Assembly: GCF_000422705.1 (NCBI RefSeq)
Contig: NZ_AUGO01000006.1
Span: 310,001-374,000 of the forward strand
DNA length: 64,000 bases
Source: Flavobacterium soli DSM 19725
GTDB lineage: Bacteria; Bacteroidota; Bacteroidia; Flavobacteriales; Flavobacteriaceae
Direction of reading: 5' to 3'
Under the pieces are notes generated by a model. It was given only the letters and a program-made list of their open reading frames with translations. It had not been told where the DNA came from and did not search any database. Every line of letters begins with the position of its first letter. Positions within the stretch are counted from its first letter, which is position 1. The position numbers were made by a program, and so were the translations under genes. This document shows positions 51,719 through 59,639 of the stretch, piece after piece.

Positions 51719-52408
51719 TTAGCTTTCTAATTCATCTGTAACCAATTCTAAAACAGCTGTAAATTGTTCTTCTCTTGAAAGGTAGGAATTATCGATTTCG
51801 ATAGCATCATCTGCAATAATTAAAGGAGAATCTTTGCGATGCGTATCAATATAATCACGTTCTTGAACATTTTTCAACACTTCTTCATACGAAACTTCAT
51901 CACCTTTTGCTTGAAGCTCATCAAAACGCCTTTGAGCTCGTGTTTCGGCACTTGCTGTCATGAATATCTTGAGTTCGGCATCTGGGAAAACGACAGTTCC
52001 AATATCTCTTCCGTCCATGACGATGGCTTTGTCTTTTCCCATTTGCTGTTGCTGTTCGACTAATTTGGCACGAACTTCAGATACTTCGGCAACTCGGCTG
52101 ACGAATTTTGAAACTTCAATGGTTCTGATTTCCTTTTCTACATTTACATCGTTCAAAAACATCTCGGCAAAACCTAATTCGGGATTGAATTGAAATCTTA
52201 GATTGATATCCGGCAAGGCATTGATTAAAGTTTCTTTGTCAAAAGATTCTTCGTTGATGTAACCGTTATCCATTGCAAAATAGGCAACGGCACGGTACAT
52301 TGCTCCAGTATCTACATAAACATATCCGAGGTGTTTGGCCAATTGTTTGGCTAAGGTGCTTTTTCCTGTAGAGGAAAATCCGTCGATGGCGATGGTGATT
52401 TTTTTCAT
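51719..52408 (-). CDS. cmk: Cytidylate kinase
   Basis: Start chosen at ATG 52408 (MKKITIAIDGFSSTGKST), giving 229 aa. The P-loop is GFSSTGKST (about 10-18), the CMP-binding segment YVDTGAMYRAVA, and the later MDGRDIGTVVFPDA and FMTASAETRAQRR are all conserved. It phosphorylates CMP and dCMP to diphosphates. It follows porQ in the same direction, a gene order seen in other Bacteroidota. Confidence 0.95.
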   Translation of the reverse strand: MKKITIAIDGFSSTGKSTLAKQLAKHLGYVYVDTGAMYRAVAYFAMDNGYINEESFDKETLINALPDINLRFQFNPELGFAEMFLNDVNVEKEIRTIEVSKFVSRVAEVSEVRAKLVEQQQQMGKDKAIVMDGRDIGTVVFPDAELKIFMTASAETRAQRRFDELQAKGDEVSYEEVLKNVQERDYIDTHRKDSPLIIADDAIEIDNSYLSREEQFTAVLELVTDELES

Positions 52409-52504
52409 ATTTATTTTCGCCACGAAGGCACTAAGTCGCAAAGATAAAATAAAGTTTGAGAAAGGGAGAAGTTGTAATTTAAATAGTTTTGGTTGACTAC
52501 GTTC

Positions 52505-52610
52505 GCTTGCGTGAGGGATTGCAGTGGAAATCCTTTTTATTTTTTTTCTTTAAAAAAATAAAAAGATTGTAACGGAAAGCCCGACAGCATCTTCAAAAAG
52601 GCTGTAGACA
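52505..52610. repeat. Dispersed flavobacterial hairpin repeat, copy 2
   Basis: CTTTTTATTTTTTT (52533-52546) pairs with AAAAAAATAAAAAG (52552-52565). The flanks GTGGAAATCC and GTAACGGAAAGCCCGACAGC match, in reverse orientation, those of the copy near 47318. It lies between cmk and porQ. Confidence 0.65.
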
Positions 52611-52651
52611 AACTGAATTTGCCTTTTTGAAAATGGTGGCACGCCCAAATA

Positions 52652-53674
52652 TTAATCTTGAAAGTTAATCGTGAGTCCGAAAAGGCTTGTGTTTCCTGCC
52701 AAGGTATAACGCGAATAGGAATAATCAAACTTGATTTTGTTGAAACGTAGTCCGAAACCAACTGATATTCCAGAAAAATTCCGCTGGTCGAGAATACGGA
52801 GCTCCTCGCCTCTTCTAAAATTATAACCCAATCTAAGGTTGAAGGCTTTTGCTGGAAAAAGTTCGGCTCCAACGATAACGTGACGCAAGGCGTTGTTGAA
52901 AAAAGAAACTTTTTCTTCACTTTCGCCACCATCTATTGTGCCTTCGGATCTTGCTGGATTAGAAAAAGCGATGTCCCATTGTTGCAAATTTTCTAACGTT
53001 AGATGCCATCTCAAGGGAACATGTTCTAGTTCTTGCGAAATTCCAGCCATTATTTCGAGTGGCAATTGTTCGCGTGTTCCTGCATAAGTTGTAAATTGTG
53101 TTCCGATGTTTCGAATGGCAAGTGCAATGTTGATGTCGTTATTTTCATCGATATACAAAGCTCCAAGATCGATAGCTCCACCAAAAGAATTATAGGTTTC
53201 TAGGGTTGAAGAAATGAGTTTAGCATTGGCACCAAGGTAAATATCGGTCCAAGGAATGTTAAAAGCATAGCCGAAGGAAAGTGCAGTTTCACTTCCTGTA
53301 AAATCCGAAGTATAGTTTCCATTTTCGTCATATCCTTCAAAATTTCCGTAGTTTACATAGTTCACACCTGCGTGAAAAGTTTGCAGATGTCGGTCATAGG
53401 TATAGGCATAATTGGCAGTTCCGTAGGTTACTTCTCCAAACAAACTTCCATAGTTTAGAGAAAGGTGATTGTCCATTTCTGGATTAATCGTCGCCGGATT
53501 ATACATCGCTTGATTGACATCGTAGTCATGAATGGTAAGGATTTTTCCACCCAAAGCGGCCTGTCTAGGAGAAGTAATAAGATTTAAAAACTGATAAACT
53601 GATTGACCGCCTATCTGACTGTAATTTACAGTACAAAAAAGCATAAAAACAGCAACGGTTATTTTTTTAAACAT
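52652..53674 (-). CDS. porQ: Type IX secretion system protein PorQ
   Basis: Protein of 340 aa with a signal peptide (about 1-19). The PorQ pattern is clear: GGQSVYQFLNLITSPRQAALGG (as two adjacent parts, about 22-43), then a beta-barrel of alternating strands ending FGLTINF. In Porphyromonas PorQ is an outer-membrane partner of PorZ at the attachment step of T9SS cargo. It is placed next to cmk as in other Bacteroidota. Its presence shows that the organism has a T9SS. Confidence 0.92.
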   Translation of the reverse strand: MFKKITVAVFMLFCTVNYSQIGGQSVYQFLNLITSPRQAALGGKILTIHDYDVNQAMYNPATINPEMDNHLSLNYGSLFGEVTYGTANYAYTYDRHLQTFHAGVNYVNYGNFEGYDENGNYTSDFTGSETALSFGYAFNIPWTDIYLGANAKLISSTLETYNSFGGAIDLGALYIDENNDINIALAIRNIGTQFTTYAGTREQLPLEIMAGISQELEHVPLRWHLTLENLQQWDIAFSNPARSEGTIDGGESEEKVSFFNNALRHVIVGAELFPAKAFNLRLGYNFRRGEELRILDQRNFSGISVGFGLRFNKIKFDYSYSRYTLAGNTSLFGLTINFQD

Positions 53675-53763
53675 AGGGTGAAAACCAATTTACATATCCT
53701 ATAACGGAAATGCGAAGATATTATTTTTAAAATAAAGTTGATTTATTAAATTTCATCAAAAAC

Positions 53764-53797
53764 AAAAAAGTTTAACCGATGATGATTAAACTTTTTT
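53764..53797 (-). terminator. Terminator of lon
   Basis: AAAAAAGTTTAA (53764-53775) pairs perfectly with TTAAACTTTTTT (53786-53797); a T-run follows on the minus strand. The lon stop codon is about 27 bases upstream. Confidence 0.8.
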
Positions 53798-53823
53798 GAA
53801 TATAATTATTGATCTAAAAACTA

Positions 53824-56277
53824 TTAGTTCAATATTTTAGCATTTTTAGCATTTTGGTCTGTAATGGCGATTGCTAAAACTTCGCTCATTTCTTTCACAT
53901 AATGAAAAGTCAAACCTTCCAAATATTCAGGTTTAATTTCATCAATATCACGCTTGTTTTCATGACAAAGAATAATTTCCTTGATATTGGCTCTTTTTGC
54001 AGCAAGGATTTTTTCCTTGATTCCTCCCACAGGAAGGACTTTTCCTCTCAAGGTAATTTCTCCTGTCATGGCAAGGTTTTTCTTGATTCTTTTTTGTTTG
54101 AAAACTGAAACAAGAGAAGTCAACATTGCAATTCCAGCACTTGGTCCATCTTTTGGAGTAGCTCCTTCTGGAACGTGAATGTGAACGTTGTATTTGTTTA
54201 GCATTTCAGGATCAATTCCTAATTTATCGGCATTAGCTTTGATGTATTCCAAGGCAATTGTGGTAGATTCTTTCATAACCGTACCCAAATTTCCTGTCAT
54301 GGTCAAGCTTCCTTTACCTTTGGAAATTAGGGATTCTATGAACAAAATATCACCCCCAACACTTGTCCAAGCTAATCCTGTTACCACACCAGCAACTTCA
54401 TTACTTTCGGATTTGTCACGTTGCATTCTTGGAACACCAAGTATTTTTATAATATCTTCGTCGGTTAATTTTATATTGTATTCTTCTTCCATTGCAACTG
54501 ATTTGGCTGCATTTCGGATGACTTGTGCAATTTTATTTTCTAAACCTCTCACACCTGATTCACGCGTGTAACCTTCTACAATTTGCTCCAATTGTTTTTT
54601 TCCAATAACCAAATGTTTCGAGGTAAGTCCGTGCTCTTTTAATTGTTTTGGAAGCAAGTGCTTACGAGCGATTTCAACTTTTTCTTCTATCGTATAGCCT
54701 GACATTTTGATGACTTCCATCCTATCGCGTAAGGCGGGTTGAATGGTTGACATATTATTTGAAGTTGCAATGAACATCACTTTTGATAAATCATAACCCA
54801 TTTCAAGGAAATTATCATAAAACTCCTTGTTTTGTTCTGGATCTAAAACTTCAAGTAAGGCAGATGACGGATCGCCATTATGACTGCTTGATAATTTATC
54901 AATTTCATCCAACACAAAAACAGGATTTGATGTTCCTGCCTTTTTCAAACTCTGAATAATTCTTCCTGGCATTGCTCCAATATAGGTTTTTCGATGTCCG
55001 CGGATTTCAGCTTCGTCACGCAAACCACCTAATGAAATACGAACATATTCCCTACCCAAAGCTTCTGCAACAGACTTCCCAATAGAAGTTTTACCAACTC
55101 CTGGGGGTCCCGTCAAACAAAGAATAGGTGATTTCATGTCGTTTCGCAATTTTAAAACTGCCAAGTGCTCGATCATTCTCTTTTTCACATCTTCCAACCC
55201 AAAATGGTCTCTGTCTAAAACTTTTTGAGCATGTTTTAAGTCGAATTTATCCTTTGAATAATGGTTCCAAGGTAACTCTAGAAACAATTCAAGATAATTT
55301 CTTTGGATGCCAAAATCAGGAGCTTGCGGATTCATACGTTGCATTTTTGACAATTCCTTTTCAAAATGCTTCAACGTTTTTTCGTCCCATTTTTTGGTTT
55401 TTGCTTTTTGACGCATCTCTTCGATTTCTTCCTCATGAGAAACGCCACCAAGCTCTTCCTGAATGGTTTTTATTTGCTGATGTAAAAAATATTCACGCTG
55501 TTGCTGGTCTAAATCAAAGCGAACTTTAGACTGGATGTCGTTTTTTAATTCGAGTTTCTGCAACTCTAAATTCATAAAACGAAGTGTTGCTAAAGCTCTA
55601 TCTTTTAAATCATTAATAGCAAGTAAATCTTGTTTTTCTTTAACTGTGAGATTCATATTCGAAGAAACAAAATTCACCAAGAATGATTGACTTTCAATGT
55701 TCTTAATAGCAAACGTAGCTTCAGTTGGAATATTTGGACTTTCCTGAATAATTTGGGTAGCCAATTCCTTTAATGAATCGATTATTGCAGAGAATTCCTT
55801 CTCACCTTTTTTAGGACGCTTTTCCGGAACTTCTTTAATGGTCGCTTTGATGTAGGGAATCTCTGTTGTAACGGTATCAATTTCAAAACGTTTTTTTCCT
55901 TGAAGGATAACGGTAATGTTTCCGTCAGGCATTTTTAGAACACGCAAAATTCTTGCAACAGTACCAACGCTATTAATATCATTGAACGTTGGATCTTCGT
56001 CTTCTTCATTTTTTTGAGAAACAACTCCAATTATTTTGCTTCCAGCATTCGCATCATTGATTAATTTGATCGATTTGTCGCGACCAGCTGTAATTGGGAT
56101 TACAACTCCTGGAAAAAGGACCGTATTTCGCAAAGGCAAAATAGGCAATGCTTCAGGAAGCTCCTCGTTGTTCATTTCTTCTTCGTCCTCTGGTGTCAAT
56201 AGTGGAATTAACTCGGCCTCAGAATCGAATTCTTGTAGTGACAAGTTGTCAATGGTGATTATTTTTTGATTCGACAT
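53824..56277 (-). CDS. lon: Lon ATP-dependent protease
   Basis: Protein of 817 aa, full length. The N-terminal LON substrate domain (about 43-240), a coiled coil (about 245-320), the AAA+ domain with Walker A GPPGVGKTS and Walker B VFVLDEIDKL, and the C-terminal protease domain with the serine in KDGPSAGIAM and the lysine about 43 residues later are present. It degrades misfolded and regulatory proteins in the cytoplasm. Single gene with its own terminator. Confidence 0.96.
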   Translation of the reverse strand: MSNQKIITIDNLSLQEFDSEAELIPLLTPEDEEEMNNEELPEALPILPLRNTVLFPGVVIPITAGRDKSIKLINDANAGSKIIGVVSQKNEEDEDPTFNDINSVGTVARILRVLKMPDGNITVILQGKKRFEIDTVTTEIPYIKATIKEVPEKRPKKGEKEFSAIIDSLKELATQIIQESPNIPTEATFAIKNIESQSFLVNFVSSNMNLTVKEKQDLLAINDLKDRALATLRFMNLELQKLELKNDIQSKVRFDLDQQQREYFLHQQIKTIQEELGGVSHEEEIEEMRQKAKTKKWDEKTLKHFEKELSKMQRMNPQAPDFGIQRNYLELFLELPWNHYSKDKFDLKHAQKVLDRDHFGLEDVKKRMIEHLAVLKLRNDMKSPILCLTGPPGVGKTSIGKSVAEALGREYVRISLGGLRDEAEIRGHRKTYIGAMPGRIIQSLKKAGTSNPVFVLDEIDKLSSSHNGDPSSALLEVLDPEQNKEFYDNFLEMGYDLSKVMFIATSNNMSTIQPALRDRMEVIKMSGYTIEEKVEIARKHLLPKQLKEHGLTSKHLVIGKKQLEQIVEGYTRESGVRGLENKIAQVIRNAAKSVAMEEEYNIKLTDEDIIKILGVPRMQRDKSESNEVAGVVTGLAWTSVGGDILFIESLISKGKGSLTMTGNLGTVMKESTTIALEYIKANADKLGIDPEMLNKYNVHIHVPEGATPKDGPSAGIAMLTSLVSVFKQKRIKKNLAMTGEITLRGKVLPVGGIKEKILAAKRANIKEIILCHENKRDIDEIKPEYLEGLTFHYVKEMSEVLAIAITDQNAKNAKILN

Positions 56278-56420
56278 ATAGTATTTAAGTCATTTTGTCA
56301 TTAAACAAAAACAGCAGTCATACAAATTTAAAGTATTCTTGATGTTTATTTCACTGTAAATCAATAATTAATAAAAATTTATTATTTGATTTCAACTCAT
56401 AAAGTCAATCTTTATGCCAT

Positions 56421-56446
56421 AAAAAAATCCGCTTATGCGGATTTTT
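56421..56446 (-). terminator. Terminator of the DUF6252-like lipoprotein gene
   Basis: AAAAAATCCGC (56421-56431) pairs perfectly with GCGGATTTTTT (56436-56446) around a TTAT loop. Confidence 0.85.
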
Positions 56447-56469
56447 TAATAATTTATTTTGAAACGATT

Positions 56470-57369
56470 TTAATATTCGACATCAAAAGATCCGGCTGTA
56501 ATTACTTCACCTGTTGTTGTTGTAAAATTGAACGTTCCACTAATTCGATCAGCGGTTTTAGTGCTAATTGTTAAGGATCCCGTTGCAGAATAGGAAGGAT
56601 TTGCATCTCCAATACGATAAGCAGCTCTTGCCATATTACCAAGCGGCTCGTTTGTCATGACGTGTGTTCCAACTTCTGCATCATCATTAATGAAAAGAGA
56701 AATTTGCTGATCTTGTTCATTTATACCATTGATTGTTATGATATCAAATTCTCCTGAAGAGGCAAAAGCGGTTGTAATGATTTCATCTTCAAAATCGATT
56801 CCATCTATTTTTGCTTTAACAAAATCCCCATCACCAGGATCTTCTGATGAGATATAAGGAATTGAAAAAGACCCATTTGTAAATTCAATTGCAGCAGGCG
56901 GATTTTCATCTGTAAAATCAGACCAATATCCTGTAAAAGTGAAAGTTCCAGTAATCGTTTTCGCTTCGGTATCTATTTCTGTTATAACAACCGAACCATT
57001 GCTGATGTAATTTCCGTCAGCGTCTTCATTAAAATTCACATAGTCATATTCTGAGTTTGGACTCGGAGAATAGGAAAGGATATTGTTTTCATTATCATAA
57101 GTTCCAACAGCAGCACCATCGAGAGCGATACTTACCGTTTGTCCAGTAGATTTTACTCCCGAAATTAAAATATTTCCGCTTGAAACATAAGCGATAGTTG
57201 TATTTGCTTCAAAGGTATCTCCGTTAAAATCAACTTGAAAAAAACCACCTTCTGGTTGTTCTGGCGTTACGATTACGGCTGGATCCAAAGGTTCTACATC
57301 ACCTGAACAGGAGGTTAAAAAAGCTGAAAACACTATAAAACAAACTGATAAAAATTTAAATCTTTTCAT
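56470..57369 (-). CDS. Surface lipoprotein with repeated beta domains (DUF6252-like)
   Basis: Start chosen at ATG 57369 (MKRFKFLSVCFIVFSAFLTS), giving 299 aa; the extra residues of the longer frame would place a second signal-like stretch in front. The lipobox is LTSC-S. Two similar domains follow (about 35-165 and 175-299), each starting with a strand pair 'FFQVDFNGDTFEANTTIAY' / 'FVKAKIDGIDFEDEIITTAF' and ending in 'TGTFTFTG' / 'SGTFNFTT'. It is probably an exported lipid-anchored binding protein. Function unknown. Confidence 0.8.
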   Translation of the reverse strand: MKRFKFLSVCFIVFSAFLTSCSGDVEPLDPAVIVTPEQPEGGFFQVDFNGDTFEANTTIAYVSSGNILISGVKSTGQTVSIALDGAAVGTYDNENNILSYSPSPNSEYDYVNFNEDADGNYISNGSVVITEIDTEAKTITGTFTFTGYWSDFTDENPPAAIEFTNGSFSIPYISSEDPGDGDFVKAKIDGIDFEDEIITTAFASSGEFDIITINGINEQDQQISLFINDDAEVGTHVMTNEPLGNMARAAYRIGDANPSYSATGSLTISTKTADRISGTFNFTTTTGEVITAGSFDVEY

Positions 57370-57417
57370 TAAAATTATGGTTATAAAGGTCAATTGATTT
57401 TTCAAATATAATTTTTT

Positions 57418-58722
57418 TTATTCGTTAGACAATACTTTTTTAGGAACACGAAGTAAAAGTAGTAATCCTACAATAAAGAATACCGTTAAAAAAACGATTG
57501 AATTTCGCATACTTCCTGTAATTTGATCGATAAAACCATATAGCAACATCCCGATTACAATTCCTACCTTTTCTGATACATCATAAAAACTAAAAAACGA
57601 AGTTGTATCGTCTGTTTTTGGCAAAAACTTAGAATAGGTTGAACGTGAAAGTGCTTGAATTCCACCCATTACAAGACCTACAAAACTAGCAGTAATATAA
57701 AAATGCATTGGTGTTGTTACAAAATAGGCAAAAACACAAATAACAGCCCAAATGGCATTAATGAAAATAAGTGTTTTAATGTTTCCGAATTTACTCGAAG
57801 CCAATGAAGTGAGAATTGCACCAAAAACTGCTACTATTTGAATGACCAGAATGCTGATAATTAACCCTATCGTTTTTTGATCATCATTTTCCCAATTAAT
57901 TTCTTGTTCACCAAAATAAACTGCAACCAACATGACAGTTTGAACCGCCATGCTATAGACGAAAAAGGAAATTAAATACCTTTTTAAAGGAAGATTTTCA
58001 AACAATTGATTTTTAACTTTTTTCAATTCCCTAAAACCATTGAAGAAAACGGCTCGGGTAACTTTGTCGTTATTCTTGTTGCCTTTCGGCAGATGATAAA
58101 ACGTATATTGACTAAAAGCAATCCACCAAATACCCGTCAAGACAAAGGTTAATTTCATGGTTTCCACCTTATCGGCATCTGTTTCTTGGCTCATTACCAA
58201 TGCCAAACTAATCAGAAGTAAAATCACACTTCCAAAATAACCTAAAGAATACCCTTTGGCACTCAAACCATCTTGTTGCTCATTAAAAGCCACGTCTGGC
58301 AAATAGGAATTATAAAACACCAAACTCCCCCAAAAACCTATCAATCCAAAAAAATAACAGGCTAATCCAAAATAAATATTTTCTAAAGAAAACCAATACA
58401 ATCCTATACAAGACAAAGCCCCGAGATAACAAAAAAACTGCATAAACCGTTTTTTATTCCCTACATAATCGGCAATTCCTGAAAGCAACGGTGAAATAAA
58501 AGCAACAACTAAAAACGCAGCTGCTGTAACAAAACTAATCAAGGCGGTATTTTTGATGGTTGTTCCAAAAACGGCTACTTCAGTTTGATTTCCAGGAAAA
58601 AGAGAAGCATAAAAAATAGGAAAAATAGCCGACGAAATAACCAATGGATAAACCGAATTCGCCCAATCATAAAATGCCCAAGCGTTTAATAATTTACTAC
58701 TTCCCTTTTCTAGATTTGCCAT
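57418..58722 (-). CDS. UMF1/Atg22-type MFS transporter
   Basis: Start at ATG 58722 (MANLEKGSSKLLNAWAFYDW), giving 434 aa. It has about 12 TM helices and the family-typical WAFYDWANSVYPLVISSAIFP near the N-terminus, with a central cytoplasmic loop (about 220-245). UMF1 members are MFS transporters related to the yeast vacuolar effluxer Atg22; bacterial substrates are not established. It runs in the same direction as the lipoprotein gene, 48 bases upstream of it. Confidence 0.88.
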   Translation of the reverse strand: MANLEKGSSKLLNAWAFYDWANSVYPLVISSAIFPIFYASLFPGNQTEVAVFGTTIKNTALISFVTAAAFLVVAFISPLLSGIADYVGNKKRFMQFFCYLGALSCIGLYWFSLENIYFGLACYFFGLIGFWGSLVFYNSYLPDVAFNEQQDGLSAKGYSLGYFGSVILLLISLALVMSQETDADKVETMKLTFVLTGIWWIAFSQYTFYHLPKGNKNNDKVTRAVFFNGFRELKKVKNQLFENLPLKRYLISFFVYSMAVQTVMLVAVYFGEQEINWENDDQKTIGLIISILVIQIVAVFGAILTSLASSKFGNIKTLIFINAIWAVICVFAYFVTTPMHFYITASFVGLVMGGIQALSRSTYSKFLPKTDDTTSFFSFYDVSEKVGIVIGMLLYGFIDQITGSMRNSIVFLTVFFIVGLLLLLRVPKKVLSNE

Positions 58723-58746
58723 ATTTTTATTTTTTAGACATAAAAA

Positions 58747-58768
58747 AACCACGCCGTTTAGCGTGGTT
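58747..58768 (-). terminator. Terminator of the M48 peptidase gene
   Basis: AACCACGC (58747-58754) pairs perfectly with GCGTGGTT (58761-58768); the minus strand continues into a T-run. Confidence 0.8.
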
Positions 58769-58782
58769 CGAAGATACTATTT

Positions 58783-59604
58783 TTATTTAAACGTTACTCC
58801 AAATTTTGCAGCATCTGCTTTAGCTTTCGGAATTAATCTTTTCAAGTTAGAAATCCTTGTTTGATCAGATGGGTGTGTACTTAAAATTTCCGCTGGAGCT
58901 CCACCTCCAGATTTAGCTGACATTCTTTCCCAAAACGGAACTGAAGCATCTGGATTATAACCTGCAATTGCCATCAAGGTCAAGCCAATTTCATCTGCCT
59001 CTGATTCATGGCTTCTGCTAAATGGAAGCATCCCTCCTACTTGACTCCCAACTCCATAAGCTTGCATTACCAAAGCTTGAGTCTCGGCACTTTTACTTCC
59101 AACTGCTGCTTGAGCAACTCCAGCACCAAGTTGTTGAGCCAAACCAGCACTCATTCTTTGTTGACCATGATTGGCCAAAGCATGTGCAACTTCATGTCCC
59201 ATAACCGTTGCCAAGCCCGCTTCATCTTTAGTTACAGGTAAAATTCCAGAATAAATAACGATTTTTCCACCAGGCATACACCAAGCATTAACTTCCTTGT
59301 TTTCAACAAGTTTGTATTCCCATGCATACCCCTCTAAAGCATCGGCTGTTCCTCTAGATTTAAGTAACTTTTCGGCAGCGGCTCTAATTTTGGCACCTAC
59401 TCGTTCTACCATTTTTGCATCGGAAGTTCCCGTAACAACTTTGTTTTCCTTCAAAAATGCCCCATATTGGCTAAAAGAAGAAGCAAAAATTTCACTATTT
59501 GGCACAAATGCCATTGTTTTTTTTCCTGTTACAGGGTTAGTTGCACAAGAAATAACTACTCCTAAAATTGCAGCAGCTGTTCCTAAATAAATGTACTTTT
59601 TCAT
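58783..59604 (-). CDS. M48-family metalloprotease lipoprotein
   Basis: Protein of 273 aa with a lipoprotein signal (lipobox VVIS-C, about 17-20). The zinc site is HEVAHALANH (HExxH) and the third ligand lies in RSHESEADEIGL, as in the M48C (BepA/LoiP-like) group. The outer-membrane-quality-control peptidases BepA and LoiP are the best-known relatives. It is probably anchored in the periplasm. It has its own terminator. Confidence 0.92.
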   Translation of the reverse strand: MKKYIYLGTAAAILGVVISCATNPVTGKKTMAFVPNSEIFASSFSQYGAFLKENKVVTGTSDAKMVERVGAKIRAAAEKLLKSRGTADALEGYAWEYKLVENKEVNAWCMPGGKIVIYSGILPVTKDEAGLATVMGHEVAHALANHGQQRMSAGLAQQLGAGVAQAAVGSKSAETQALVMQAYGVGSQVGGMLPFSRSHESEADEIGLTLMAIAGYNPDASVPFWERMSAKSGGGAPAEILSTHPSDQTRISNLKRLIPKAKADAAKFGVTFK

Positions 59605-59639
59605 AATGTTTTGTTTTTGTTGTAAAAATAAACATTTTT

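Noticed and set aside
52537..52932. 131-aa frame overlapping the end of porQ
   Set aside because: It is a different frame of the porQ strand and continues into the hairpin repeat; porQ is well supported.
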